The notes beneath the pieces were generated by a model. The model was not told the DNA's origin, made no database searches, and saw nothing but the letters and a program-made list of their open reading frames with translations. Below are positions 53,460-64,000 of a stretch of DNA of 64,000 nt, piece after piece (the stretch's first letter is position 1; each line of letters opens with the position of its first letter). The stretch comes from Sandaracinaceae bacterium (GTDB lineage Bacteria > Myxococcota_A > Polyangia > Polyangiales > Sandaracinaceae): assembly GCA_040218145.1 (NCBI GenBank), contig JAVJQK010000100.1, positions 1-64,000 of the forward strand. Reading direction: 5' to 3'. A program made the translations under genes and the position numbers.

Positions 53460-54008
53460 ATGACGCGCCGCGACCCCATGGTGCGTCGCATGCGAACGCT
53501 GATTCTCTTCACCGCCCTGTCCCTCTCCGCGTGCGGCGCGACCCAGAGCGGCTCGGGCGGGCTCCTGGCGGAGGGCGCCGAGGCGCCTGACTTCGTCGCG
53601 CAGGACCAGGACGGCGAGATCCGCCAGCTCCGCGCGCTCCGACGCGATCGGCCCGTGGTGCTGTTCTTCTATCCGCGGGACGGGACGCCGGGCTGCACGG
53701 CCGAGGCGTGCGCCTTCCGCGACGCGTGGGAGCGGTTGCAGGAGACGGGCGCGACCGTGGTCGGCGTGTCGACGGACGACGTGGCCGCGCATCGCCAGTT
53801 CGCCGAGGAGCATGGCTTGCCGTTCCCGCTCCTCGCGGATCCCGAGGGCGAGATCCTCGAGAAGTACGGCGTGCCCAGCCGCATGGGCATGGCGGCGCGG
53901 GTCACCTTCCTCATCGACGGTCAGGGACGCATCGCGCGCGTGTTTCCCGACGTCGACCCGGCGGTGCACGTCGACGAGGTCCTGGCCGCGATCGCTGCGC
54001 TCGAGTGA
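53460..54008 (+). CDS. Peroxiredoxin (BCP type) lipoprotein
   Basis: Up to 182 residues; starts at 53460, 53478 or 53490 are all possible. A lipobox LSAC follows a hydrophobic segment (TLILFTALSLSAC), so the protein is exported. Peroxiredoxin body: peroxidatic Cys in DGTPGCTAEACAF with a second Cys five residues on (BCP type), VVLFFYPRDG, and FPDVDPAVHVDEVLAAIA. Reduces peroxides with a periplasmic reductant. Only 15 bases after the phosphodiesterase. Confidence 0.87.
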   Translation: MTRRDPMVRRMRTLILFTALSLSACGATQSGSGGLLAEGAEAPDFVAQDQDGEIRQLRALRRDRPVVLFFYPRDGTPGCTAEACAFRDAWERLQETGATVVGVSTDDVAAHRQFAEEHGLPFPLLADPEGEILEKYGVPSRMGMAARVTFLIDGQGRIARVFPDVDPAVHVDEVLAAIAALE

Positions 54009-54205
54009 AGCGGTTGCGTCGGAGGGCTGACATTCGTGTCGGTCCACCCACGCCCCCATTCGCGGGGTGAGGCGCGTGAGTCGCGGGTTTCTTGCCCGAT
54101 CGTGGCCTTTTCCCTCATGGCTAGGGGCGGGGCGCCTCGGCTCGGCTTTGGATCGGTCGTTGCAAACTCCACGAGGCGAGAGCGACGACGAGAGGGAGCC
54201 GGACC

Positions 54206-54517
54206 ATGATGCACGCCAACGACAGCCGAGAAGACATCCTCACCCGCCGCGCGCGGCGACATGCCCGCAAGGGTGACTACCGAAAGGCCGCGCTCGCGCT
54301 GCGAGAGCGAGTGGCCCTGCGGGGCGACGCCGCCTCCTGGGTCGCGCTCGGAGACATGCTGCGCCGCGCGCGCCGCGTCCCCGAGGCGGTCAAGGCGCTG
54401 AAGCAGGGCATGTACCTGCACCGTCAGCGTGGCGCCGAGGGCCGGGTCCGCACCGTGGCCCGCATGCTGGTCGCGCTCGATCCCTGGCACTCCAGGGTCA
54501 CCGACATGGTCGCCTAG
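54206..54517 (+). CDS. Small TPR-like protein
   Basis: 103 residues from ATG 54206, with GAGGGAG upstream. Basic N-terminus (LTRRARRHARKGDYRKAALA) followed by two TPR helix pairs (SWVALGDMLRRARRVPEAVK, LKQGMYLHRQRGAEGRVRTV). Possibly a small adaptor. The 197 bases upstream have no gene; 54551-54582 downstream is a terminator. Confidence 0.65.
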   Translation: MMHANDSREDILTRRARRHARKGDYRKAALALRERVALRGDAASWVALGDMLRRARRVPEAVKALKQGMYLHRQRGAEGRVRTVARMLVALDPWHSRVTDMVA

Positions 54518-54550
54518 GATCCGCTCGTCCAGTTCCCCCTCTCACGCAAG

Positions 54551-54582
54551 AACGCGGAGGCCCCGACCGGGTCCTCCGCGTT
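54551..54582. terminator. Terminator hairpin between convergent genes
   Basis: Perfect 10-base stem AACGCGGAGG/CCTCCGCGTT with a 12-base loop; TTT follows on the plus strand. Located between the stop of the TPR gene and the stop of the convergent VWA gene, so it may serve both. Confidence 0.7.
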
Positions 54583-54601
54583 TCGCATTCCGTCCGGGTG
54601 A

Positions 54602-56020
54602 TCAGCGCGACTCGCCCTGGATGACCCCCATCGCGTCGTGGTGCGCGCGCCGGATCACCGCGGCGGGCGGCGCCGCCATGGGCGCGGCCTCCTCGTCGCC
54701 CGCGTAGTCCTGGCTCGGGTAGTCGGCCGCGGCCGACTCGGGCGCCATCGAGGGGAGCGCCTGCCCCAGCACGCGCATGCCGCTCACCTGCTCGCGGACC
54801 GCCTCGTCCTGCGCCGCGTACTGCTGCGCCTCTCGCTCCGCGCGGTCGAGGATGGCGCGGGCCTGCACGATGTCGCCTTCGCGGGCCCGCTCGATGGCCT
54901 GGACCGTCTGCACCGCCGCGAGCATTCGCGCCGCGGCGCGCTCGACCTCTTCGTCCCGCCCGGACTCCATGTCGGCGTCGTCTCGGGTGGCGCGCGCGCC
55001 CAGGAACACCCGCCGCTCGAGCCTTCCTGCGTCGACCACTGCGTCGTCGAACGTGAGCACCGCGTCCATCAGCTCGACCACCGCGCCCGCGCGCCGTGGG
55101 TCGGCCTGGAGCCGGACGATCACGTCGCGCTGCTCGCCCTCGCTCACGTCGCCGAGCGACACGCGGACCGCGCCGCCGCCCGCCTGCATCGCCTGACCGA
55201 CCACGCCCGCGATGCGCACGCCGGGTCCGGGTCGGAGCTCGAGGGTGAGGTTGCGCGCGAGCAGGCGCTCGAAGCGCAGGACCTCGTCGCGGAAGACGCC
55301 GGCCACCTGCTCGGACGCCTCGACGAAGTGGAAGCGGCCGCCGCTGCGCTGCGCGATGTGGCCGAGCAGGGTCTCGTCGTAGTCGAGGCCCAGGCCGAGC
55401 GCGGTGATCCGGATGCCGCGCTCGCCCGCCGCCTGCGCCAGCGGGAGGATCTGCGAGGCGTCGTTGGGCACGCCGTCGCTCAGGAGCACGAGCCGGTTGA
55501 TGCCCTCGGGCTCGTAGTGCGAGACGAGCTCCTCGAGGCCCGACTGGAGGCCGCCGGCGAGATCCGTGGTGCCGCGCGCCTCCATGCGACCGATCTGGCG
55601 GCGGAGCTCCCCCACGTCCGCGCCATCGAGGCGCGTCGACGGCAGCAGGACCTCGGTCTCCGAGTGGAACGCGATGACCGAGAGCCGATCCTGCGGCCGC
55701 ATGATGTCGAGCAGGTCGAGCGCGGCGGCGCGCGCGTCGGCGATGGGCGCGCCGTCCATCGAGCCCGAGGTGTCGACGACCAGGGCGAGGTTGATCGGCG
55801 GGCGCTGCACGTTCTCGAGCGCGCGGGTCTCGATGCGGATGCGCGAGATCACCTCCGCGCTCTCCCCCGCCATCACGAAGGCGTTTCCGAGGTCGCCGTG
55901 CAAGACCACCACCTCGGGGTCCTCGCCCTCGCCCGCGCCCTGCGCGCCGCCGCAGCCCATCGCCGCGAGCCCCAGCGCCACCGTCCAGCAAGCCAATCGA
56001 ATCGTTCGCGTCGTCATCAT
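54602..56020 (-). CDS. Von Willebrand factor A-domain lipoprotein
   Basis: 472 residues. Lipobox around Cys23 (GLAAMGCGG). N-terminal beta domain, then a VWA domain with an intact MIDAS: Asp83-Thr-Ser-Gly-Ser in LALVVDTSGSMDG, GTTDLAGGLQSGLEELVSHY, and LLSDGVPND. The C-terminal part has a beta-sandwich and a helical segment (RMLAAVQTVQAIERAREGDI) plus an acidic tail. Chloride-channel/BatA-like myxobacterial VWA lipoprotein; surface adhesion or complex assembly is a guess. Confidence 0.9.
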   Translation of the reverse strand: MMTTRTIRLACWTVALGLAAMGCGGAQGAGEGEDPEVVVLHGDLGNAFVMAGESAEVISRIRIETRALENVQRPPINLALVVDTSGSMDGAPIADARAAALDLLDIMRPQDRLSVIAFHSETEVLLPSTRLDGADVGELRRQIGRMEARGTTDLAGGLQSGLEELVSHYEPEGINRLVLLSDGVPNDASQILPLAQAAGERGIRITALGLGLDYDETLLGHIAQRSGGRFHFVEASEQVAGVFRDEVLRFERLLARNLTLELRPGPGVRIAGVVGQAMQAGGGAVRVSLGDVSEGEQRDVIVRLQADPRRAGAVVELMDAVLTFDDAVVDAGRLERRVFLGARATRDDADMESGRDEEVERAAARMLAAVQTVQAIERAREGDIVQARAILDRAEREAQQYAAQDEAVREQVSGMRVLGQALPSMAPESAAADYPSQDYAGDEEAAPMAAPPAAVIRRAHHDAMGVIQGESR

Positions 56021-56107
56021 CGAGCCTCCCGGTCAGGCCCAGACGAGCGATGCGCGATTTGGGTCTACGGCGGTCCCGCGACGGAACGACACGCGACGGA
56101 AAAGATA

Positions 56108-56137
56108 CGGGGCGGCTCCCATCATGGGGCCGCCCCG
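56108..56137 (-). terminator. Rho-independent terminator on the minus strand
   Basis: Stem CGGGGCGGC/GCCGCCCCG (56108-56116 with 56129-56137) and loop of 12; on the minus strand it is followed by TATCTTTTCC. It lies 23 bases beyond the stop of the small minus-strand frame at 56161 and 88 bases before the VWA gene start. This implies that a minus-strand transcript ends here. Confidence 0.7.
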
Positions 56138-56628
56138 CTGCTCGGAAACCGGGAGGAGGATCAGCTCGTGCGCTGCACCTCCAGGGCACGGGTCCGAGCA
56201 TGGTGGGTACCACTCATAGAGCTATGGTTCACGTTTACAATCCCTCCTCCGGCAGTCGCCGGCGTCCCGGGGGCCTGGCCGTCCAACACGGGCCGGCCCT
56301 CCTGCGGACGTTCCTGGGTGGGAACGCCCCTCACCATGAGGAGCGCTCGCGTCATCGCGGCACGATTCCGGAAGGATTTCACACCATTGTGGGGAGAGGT
56401 TCCCATCGGCCACGGCTCGCGGGTCGACGGTATCGACCCAACGGCAAGATAACACGCGAAGCCCCGATAGCTTTCCAACCGCGCACATTTCGTACTCCCA
56501 TTCGGGGCGAGCGCAGGGCGCCGCTTGGAGGAAAGCCCAACGATTCTCACCGATTGTTGTGAATCGTCGAGTCCGCGTGAGGGGACCCGTGGACGGATCG
56601 GGCGTGGTCGGCTGGGCGGGTTCGTGCG
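56138..56628 (-). other. Short minus-strand transcription unit with unclear coding
   Basis: 491 bases before the terminator, less GC-rich than the neighbours. Three minus-strand candidates share it. One is a frame to 56161 that could start at 56406 or 56355 (81 or 64 codons). Another is a 23-codon version of that frame from a GTG at about 56232 with GGAGGAGG ahead (NHSSMSGTHHARTRALEVQR). The third is an 88-codon frame 56222-56488 with GGGAG before its ATG. I cannot tell which is translated; a small RNA is equally possible. Confidence 0.4.
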
Positions 56629-57162
56629 ATGGTCGCGCCGATGAAGCGCCATGACGCCGACTCCGCCGAGGTCCGGATCTTCACCTACAAGGAGGGGCTG
56701 CTCTCCGCGGTGGCCCACGACCTCCAGCTCGAGGTGACGCGCTTCGAGATCCAGGTCGCCGACGACCGGTCGATCGTCGCCACCTTCGAGCCCGGCTCGA
56801 TCCGGGTGCTCGACGCGATGATCGACGGACGCCTCTCTCCCGGCACCTTGAGCGCCAAGGACAAGGAGAAGATCCAGGGCAACATCGTCAAGGACGTGAT
56901 CCCGGTGCGGAAGCACTCCGAGATCCGCTTCGAGTCGAGCGAGGTCCGCGAGGTCGGCGCCGGCTGGGAGATCCGCGGCAAGCTCACCCTCGCGGGCCGC
57001 ACCCGCGACATCACGGTGCCCGTGCACCGCGACGACGGACACTGGGTCGGCGAGGTCTCCCTCCATCAGCCGGACTGGGGCATCAAGCCGTACTCGGCGA
57101 TGCTCGGCGCGCTGAAGATCCAGCCCGGCGTCCGGGTCCGCGTGAGCGTCCCGGCCGACTGA
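56629..57162 (+). CDS. YceI-family protein
   Basis: 177 residues; ATG 56629 or 56641. YceI-like barrel features: VRIFTYKEGLLSAVAHDLQL, FEPGSIRVLDAMIDGRLSP, IRFESSEVREVGAGWEIRGK, LTLAGRTRDITVPV and DWGIKPYSAMLGALKIQPGV. These lipocalin-like proteins bind long-chain isoprenoids or amphiphiles. Most are secreted, but no signal peptide is seen here. It converges with ychF, four bases apart. Confidence 0.87.
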   Translation: MVAPMKRHDADSAEVRIFTYKEGLLSAVAHDLQLEVTRFEIQVADDRSIVATFEPGSIRVLDAMIDGRLSPGTLSAKDKEKIQGNIVKDVIPVRKHSEIRFESSEVREVGAGWEIRGKLTLAGRTRDITVPVHRDDGHWVGEVSLHQPDWGIKPYSAMLGALKIQPGVRVRVSVPAD

Positions 57163-57166
57163 CCGT

Positions 57167-58273
<1,107 letters not shown>

Positions 58274-58480
58274 GTCGTCCTCGGTGAAAGGGGACGCGTG
58301 ATAGCGCAGCCCGCCACCAAGCGGCAACCAGACCGCGCTCGGGCGGGGGTTCTCGTCGGCTCGGGGAGCGCTATGGTGTGGCCATCGGCCTCGCCGATCC
58401 CCGGTGTGACATGTTTCCCTCGCGTGACACCGGCGGGTCACGGAGCCGTTGCCCGAGCGGTCCAGCCTCGCGGAGCTTTG

Positions 58481-59167
58481 ATGTCCGAGCACATACTCAT
58501 CGTCGACGACGAGCCCGACATCGTCGAGCTGATCGACTACAACCTGACGAGCGCGGGATACAGCGTCACCACCGCACGCGACGGCGCGTCGGCCATGGCG
58601 GAGGTCCGCCGACAGCGGCCGGATCTGATCCTGCTCGACCTCATGCTGCCCGACGTCTCCGGGACCGAGGTCTGCCGTCGGCTGCGGAAAGACCCCTCCA
58701 TGGAGGGCGTGCCGATCATGATGATCACCGCGCGCGGCGACGAGATCGACCGTGTGGTGGGCTTCGAGCTGGGGGCGGACGATTACGTCACCAAGCCGTT
58801 CAGCCCGCGCGAGCTGGTGCTGCGGGTGCAGGCGGTGCTCCGACGCACTAAGCCGAAGGCCGCGACCAAGAGCGAGCGTCTCCAGATCGGGGTGCTCGAG
58901 ATCGACGTGCCGAGGCACCGTGTCCTGGTCGAGGACGAAGAGATCAGCCTCACCGCGCTCGAGTTCAAGCTCCTGCTCGACCTCGCCAGCCGGCGCGGCC
59001 GGGTCCAGCCCCGTGACTCGCTGCTCGAGCGGGTCTGGGGCTACGCGCCCGGCATCGAGACCCGCACCGTCGACACCCACGTCAAGCGGCTCCGCGAGAA
59101 GCTGGCCGGCGCCCGCGACTACATCGAGACGGTCCGGGGCGTCGGGTACCGCATGCGCGACGAGTGA
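58481..59167 (+). CDS. phoB: PhoB-like response regulator
   Basis: 228 residues from ATG 58481 with CGGAG upstream. REC domain with Asp53 phospho-acceptor in LILLDLMLPDVSG, Lys in YVTKPFSPRELVLRV; OmpR-type winged helix with LTALEFKLLLDLASRRGRVQ and VDTHVKRLREKL. The next gene is the matching kinase and phoU is convergent, the standard phosphate-starvation set. Transcription of this pair starts in the 207-base gap upstream, which shows a GGTGT/ACACC dyad (about 58402-58432). Confidence 0.93.
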   Translation: MSEHILIVDDEPDIVELIDYNLTSAGYSVTTARDGASAMAEVRRQRPDLILLDLMLPDVSGTEVCRRLRKDPSMEGVPIMMITARGDEIDRVVGFELGADDYVTKPFSPRELVLRVQAVLRRTKPKAATKSERLQIGVLEIDVPRHRVLVEDEEISLTALEFKLLLDLASRRGRVQPRDSLLERVWGYAPGIETRTVDTHVKRLREKLAGARDYIETVRGVGYRMRDE

Positions 59168-59205
59168 CGTCGGCGTGATCGGGGGTACTCTCCCGCGGAC
59201 GCCTC

Positions 59206-60864
59206 ATGACCCGCAGCCTGCGCGCTCGACTGCTCGGCTCGATGTTCGTCGTCACCGCGCTCGTCGTCGGGTCGGCGCTCTTCATCGCCGACCCGCTGGT
59301 GCGCACGCGCGCGAAGGACGACGTGGTGCGAGCGCTGGACCTCGCGGCGGCGGACGCGCTCCGTGGCGGCGACCGCGACCCCGCGGCCCACGTCACCTGG
59401 ATCGACGCGGAGGGCGAGATCGCCTCCCGGACCGGCGGGCCCGGCGGCGGCGTGGCCGACCTCGACCACGTGCGGCACGCGGGGCGCGATCTCCGCGAGC
59501 TGCGCGACGACGAGGGCCGACGCTGGCTGCAGCTGAGCCTCGCGCAGGATGACGGCCGCGTGCTCCGCGTGGCGCGGCGCTTCCCGGAGCGGAGCGCGGC
59601 GCGCACCACGATGTGGCAGGTGCTGCTCTTCGCCGGCTTCATCGCCCTGCTCGCGTCGGCGCTGCTCGCCGAGTACCTGACGCGCTCGCTCGCCCGGCCG
59701 CTCGCGGAGATGACCCGCGCGGCGGACGCGCTGAAGGGCGGCGACATGAGCGTGCGGGTGCGCTCGCGGCGGCACGACGAGCTGGGCGCGCTCGGCGCGG
59801 CGATCGATCAGATGGCCGATCAGCTCTCGGAGCGATACGAGGCCGTCCGTCGCGAGGAGGAGCGGCTGCGCACCATCCTCGACGCGATGATCGAGGGCGT
59901 CTTCGTCACCGACGCGAACGGGCGCATCGTGCTGACCAACGCGGCGCTCGCGCGGCTCGCGGGAGACGACCTCGAGGGGCGCACGGCGGTCGAGGCGATC
60001 CGGAGCGCGGAGCTGCACGGCGCGGTGCGGCGGGCGACCGCGGGCGAGGCGGGCGCGGTGGACTTCGAGATCGTCGCGGGCGGACAGCGCCGATCGATCG
60101 CGGCCCAGGTCGCGCCGCTCGAGGATCGCGAGGGCGTGGTGGCGGTGCTGCACGACGTGAGCCAGCTCAAGCGCGCGGACGCGGTGCGGCGTGACTTCGT
60201 CGCCAACGCGAGCCACGAGCTGCGCACGCCGCTGACCGCCATTCGAGGCTTCGCCGAGACCCTGCGCGATGGGGCGCTGTCGGACGAGCGCATGGCGAAG
60301 CGCTTCACGAGCAACATCGCCGACAACGCGAAGCGGCTGGAGAACCTGGTCGGTGATCTGATCGAGCTGAGCAAGGCCGAGTCGCCCGACAGCCGCGTGG
60401 ACCTGATGGCGACGGACGTCGTCCAGGCCATCGCGAAGGTGCTGCGCGGATTCGAGACGCGCGCGAGCGACAAGGGGCAGCAGCTCGAGCTGACCGACGC
60501 GGGGGTCGTCCTGCGCGCCTGGGCCGACGCGCGGGCGCTCGACCAGGTGCTGCTCAACCTCGTCGACAACGCGATCAAGTACACGCCGGAAGGTGGCCGG
60601 ATCACGGTCGGCGCGCGGCTCGACGAGGACAAGATCATCGTCGAGGTCAGCGATACGGGGCCCGGGATCTCGCGCGCCCACCTCGATCGGATCTTCGAGC
60701 GCTTCTACCGCGTGGACAAAGGGCGCGCCCGCGACCAGGGCGGCACGGGCTTGGGCCTGAGCATCGTCAAGCACCTCGTCTCGCGCATGGACGGGGACGT
60801 GACGGTCGAGAGCGAGGTCGGGGAGGGCACGACGTTCCGGGTGACCCTCCAGGCCGCGGCGTAG
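59206..60864 (+). CDS. phoR: PhoR-like sensor histidine kinase
   Basis: 552 residues. Two membrane helices (LGSMFVVTALVVGSALFIAD; VLLFAGFIALLASALLAEYL), HAMP, PAS (RTILDAMIEGVFVTDANGRI), HisKA with His337 in VANASHELRTPLTAIRG, HATPase_c with NLVDNAIKYTPEGG, DTGPGISR and GGTGLGLSIVKHLV. Phosphorylates PhoB when phosphate is low. Follows phoB by 38 bases. Confidence 0.92.
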   Translation: MTRSLRARLLGSMFVVTALVVGSALFIADPLVRTRAKDDVVRALDLAAADALRGGDRDPAAHVTWIDAEGEIASRTGGPGGGVADLDHVRHAGRDLRELRDDEGRRWLQLSLAQDDGRVLRVARRFPERSAARTTMWQVLLFAGFIALLASALLAEYLTRSLARPLAEMTRAADALKGGDMSVRVRSRRHDELGALGAAIDQMADQLSERYEAVRREEERLRTILDAMIEGVFVTDANGRIVLTNAALARLAGDDLEGRTAVEAIRSAELHGAVRRATAGEAGAVDFEIVAGGQRRSIAAQVAPLEDREGVVAVLHDVSQLKRADAVRRDFVANASHELRTPLTAIRGFAETLRDGALSDERMAKRFTSNIADNAKRLENLVGDLIELSKAESPDSRVDLMATDVVQAIAKVLRGFETRASDKGQQLELTDAGVVLRAWADARALDQVLLNLVDNAIKYTPEGGRITVGARLDEDKIIVEVSDTGPGISRAHLDRIFERFYRVDKGRARDQGGTGLGLSIVKHLVSRMDGDVTVESEVGEGTTFRVTLQAAA

Positions 60865-60874
60865 CAGGTCGCCG

Positions 60875-61594
60875 TCAGTGAACGCGCCGCGCGCCGTGCC
60901 GCACGTCTTCGCCCTCGACCATGTAGACGACCATCTCCGCGATGTTCGTCGCGAGATCGGCGATCCGCTCGAGGCACTTCGCGCTCGAGGTCAGGCCCAT
61001 GCCGACGTCGGCCATCATCGGGTTCCGCTTCATGAAGGCGATGCTCCGCGCGAGCGCGCGGGCGTGCATCGCGTCGACGGCGTCGTCCATCACGAGCACG
61101 CGGTGGGCCCGCTCGGCGTTCCCGTCGACGAACGCGTCGAGCGCGAGGTCGAGCATCTCGGCTCCGCGTGAGCCCATCTCGTGGAGGATGGCCTTGATCC
61201 CGCGGACCTCCTCGGCGTCGGTGGCGAGGGTCCCGGCGCGCTCCGCCACGTTGACGGCTTCGTCCCCGATCGTCTCGAGGGACGCGACCACCTTGAGCGC
61301 GGTGACGAGCAGGCGCAGATCGCGCCCCACGGGGGAGCGCAGCGCGAGGATGCGCACCGCGAGCTCGTCGCACGCCAGCTCGTCCGCGTTGACCAGACGG
61401 TCGGCGTCGTCCACGGCGCGGGCCCGCTTCACGTCGCCGTCCTCGATCGCGCCGAGCGCCTCGGCGATGAGCCGCTCGCAGCGGCCGCCCATGGCGAGGA
61501 GCCGGTCCTTGAGCTCGCGGAGCTCGGCGTCGAAGTGGCGGTCTGTGTGGCGGAAGGGCGAGGTGGGCTCCGAGGCTGAACGGGATCGTGTCAC
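60875..61594 (-). CDS. phoU: PhoU phosphate signalling regulator
   Basis: 239 residues from a GTG at 61594. PhoU family pattern: FDAELRELKDRLLAMGGRCE, RARAVDDADRLVNADE, and twice LRLLVTALKVVASLETIGDE/GLTSSAKCLERIADLATNIA, ending VVYMVEGEDVRH. Bridges PhoR and the Pst transporter to repress the Pho regulon. Its 3' end is 10 bases from the phoR stop (convergent), unusual since phoU is commonly behind pst. Confidence 0.92.
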   Translation of the reverse strand: MTRSRSASEPTSPFRHTDRHFDAELRELKDRLLAMGGRCERLIAEALGAIEDGDVKRARAVDDADRLVNADELACDELAVRILALRSPVGRDLRLLVTALKVVASLETIGDEAVNVAERAGTLATDAEEVRGIKAILHEMGSRGAEMLDLALDAFVDGNAERAHRVLVMDDAVDAMHARALARSIAFMKRNPMMADVGMGLTSSAKCLERIADLATNIAEMVVYMVEGEDVRHGARRVH

Positions 61595-61619
61595 AGCTGG
61601 CGTGGCCGCCAAACGAAGA

Positions 61620-61648
61620 AAGCCGCCGCCCCATCGGGACGGCGGCCT
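61620..61648 (-). terminator. Terminator after the beta-helix lipoprotein gene
   Basis: Stem GCCGCC(G)CCC/GGG(A)CGGCGGC at about 61622-61646. Read on the minus strand the T-rich TTTCTTCGTTT follows it. It lies about 18 bases beyond the stop of the 61666-63057 gene, so it ends the receptor-lipoprotein transcript. Confidence 0.65.
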
Positions 61649-61665
61649 CCTCGGGGAAGGTGAGC

Positions 61666-63057
<1,392 letters not shown>

Positions 63058-63108
63058 GGATCCTCGTTTCAGGGTGTCTGTAGAGGATCTCTTGGATCCT
63101 CTGCAAAA

Positions 63109-64000
63109 TCAGTGGTTGTACTGGAGGCTGAGGCTTCCGCTCATTCCGGGATCTACACGGTTCTCCAGGAAGTCTCCCTGGTAGTAGTCCTGGGTCTGGA
63201 AGAGGAGGTTCTTGAGCTTCAGCCTCAGCATGAAGTGCTCCTCGAAACGCCAGCCGACGACGAGGTCGAGCTGGTGAAAGGGGGCACGCTCGATGTTTGG
63301 AAGGATCGAATCGTTCACACGGGTACCGACGTCGGTAATCCGTGGTCCGACGACGTTATAGACCAGAGATGCGGTCACGCCCGCGTCGGGCTCGTCGAAT
63401 TGAAGTGACAGGTTGGCTACATACGGCGCCTGGCCGTAGAGCGGGCGGACCGCCTGCACGGCGCCCGAGATCTCGTCGGGAAGCTCGACGGTCGACCATA
63501 TGAGCGCCAGGTTGGCTCCGACGCTGAAGTTTCCGAGTACGTCGTGCAAATGCCTGAGGTTGAAGCGGAGCTCGGCCTCGCCGCCGACGTTGTGAGCGAA
63601 GTTGGCGTTGACGTACTGAGCGTCGTAGTTTCCAGGGTTGAAGATCTGCAGCTCGATCGGCCGATCGAAGTACTTGTAGAACGCGCTCAGCGCGACGATC
63701 TCGCCCTCTCCGAAGAACCACTCCCAGCGGAGGTCCGCGTTCTGGATGGTGGTTCTCTCGAGGTCGGGGTTGCCCTGGATGTTCCGATCTCGCACGAAGT
63801 CGTAGTACTGGTACGGCGCGAGCTCGCGCACCTGCGGGCGCGCCACGGTCATGCCGTACGCGGCTCGGAGGAACATCCGGTCCATCACCTCCAGGCGGAG
63901 GGCCGCGCCCGGGAGCACGTCGATGTCCGTGCGGTCGGTCCGGTTCATCTCGGCGGCGGCGGGGTCGGCGTCCTCTTCGAACGGGCTCTGGGACTGCACG
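63109..64000 (-). CDS. TonB-dependent receptor, C-terminal part (truncated at window end)
   Basis: About 297 residues of the 3' end. Alternating beta-strands of a barrel with ARPQVRELAPYQYYDFVRDR, NPDLERTTIQNADLRWEWFF and LKLKNLLFQTQDYYQGDF, typical of the last ten strands of a TBDR, ending SGSLSLQYNH (C-terminal strand). The N-terminal plug and TonB box lie beyond the window. Followed in the same orientation by the beta-helix lipoprotein. Confidence 0.88.
   Translation of the reverse strand, partial: VQSQSPFEEDADPAAAEMNRTDRTDIDVLPGAALRLEVMDRMFLRAAYGMTVARPQVRELAPYQYYDFVRDRNIQGNPDLERTTIQNADLRWEWFFGEGEIVALSAFYKYFDRPIELQIFNPGNYDAQYVNANFAHNVGGEAELRFNLRHLHDVLGNFSVGANLALIWSTVELPDEISGAVQAVRPLYGQAPYVANLSLQFDEPDAGVTASLVYNVVGPRITDVGTRVNDSILPNIERAPFHQLDLVVGWRFEEHFMLRLKLKNLLFQTQDYYQGDFLENRVDPGMSGSLSLQYNH

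Noticed and set aside
58402-58432. PhoB box upstream of phoB
   Set aside because: A GGTGT/ACACC dyad and two GTGACA units are present, but not as direct repeats 11 bases apart, so a Pho box is not supported.

Overview
The window looks like a chromosomal segment of a Myxococcota bacterium, most likely from the Sandaracinus side of the Polyangiales. This is inferred from style and not from a marker gene. GC content is very high. There are many lipoproteins with Asp-Ala-Gly-rich linkers and long cysteine-rich surface-repeat proteins (DUF4215, MopE-type and Stig1-like repeats). Several proteins end in Gly/Cys, a hydrophobic stretch and an Arg-rich tail (MYXO-CTERM style). I saw no rRNA, tRNA, CRISPR array, integrase or IS transposase.

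Layout. 1-14313: a truncated beta-helix/DUF4215 surface protein, lipoproteins, two decayed gene remnants, a GFA-domain protein, a PL1 pectate lyase-like lipoprotein, a TerB-like protein, and a LysR gene divergent from an EamA exporter-nitroreductase-arylamine N-acetyltransferase operon. 14341-21116 (minus strand): an OmpA/TSP3 protein operonic with a 12-repeat cysteine-rich lipoprotein, a MopE-type repeat protein and a propeller-like lipoprotein. 21189-33803: a type VI secretion/Rhs island (VgrG, TPR adaptor, PAAR-like/Rhs polymorphic toxin, coupled immunity gene). Downstream of it is a graveyard of orphan immunity-like genes separated by displaced fragments of the same Rhs core. Upstream of VgrG is a caspase-like (His-Gly/Gly-Cys, DUF4347-like) protein abutting a small membrane protein. 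The distal Rhs tip and the N-terminal part of VgrG are visibly less GC-rich than the rest of those genes, which suggests module exchange.

34077-46833: small secreted proteins, a second TerB-like protein, a fatty-acid-hydroxylase family enzyme, an antitoxin with a truncated ParE-like toxin, a flavin-linked oxidase lipoprotein, a GNAT-nitrilase fusion, a second EF-G (fusA2-like) behind a leader ORF and nested hairpin, a FIST-domain sensor coupled to a hybrid histidine kinase, and a GH1 glycosidase. 46947-54517: a STAS-like protein, a thioredoxin-EVE pair, a 160-bp near-perfect palindrome, ExbD/TolR, a GT2/DUF2064 glycosyltransferase pair, and a CRP-like regulator translationally coupled to a class II cyclic-nucleotide phosphodiesterase, followed by a lipoprotein peroxiredoxin.

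54602-64000: a VWA lipoprotein, a short minus-strand transcription unit ending in a good terminator, YceI, YchF, the phosphate regulators PhoB-PhoR with convergent PhoU, then a beta-helix lipoprotein downstream of a TonB-dependent receptor that runs off the window end.

The strongest candidates for something undescribed are the caspase-like/membrane protein pair beside VgrG, the Rhs tip and orphan-immunity array, the leader-hairpin arrangement before fusA2, and the 160-bp palindrome.
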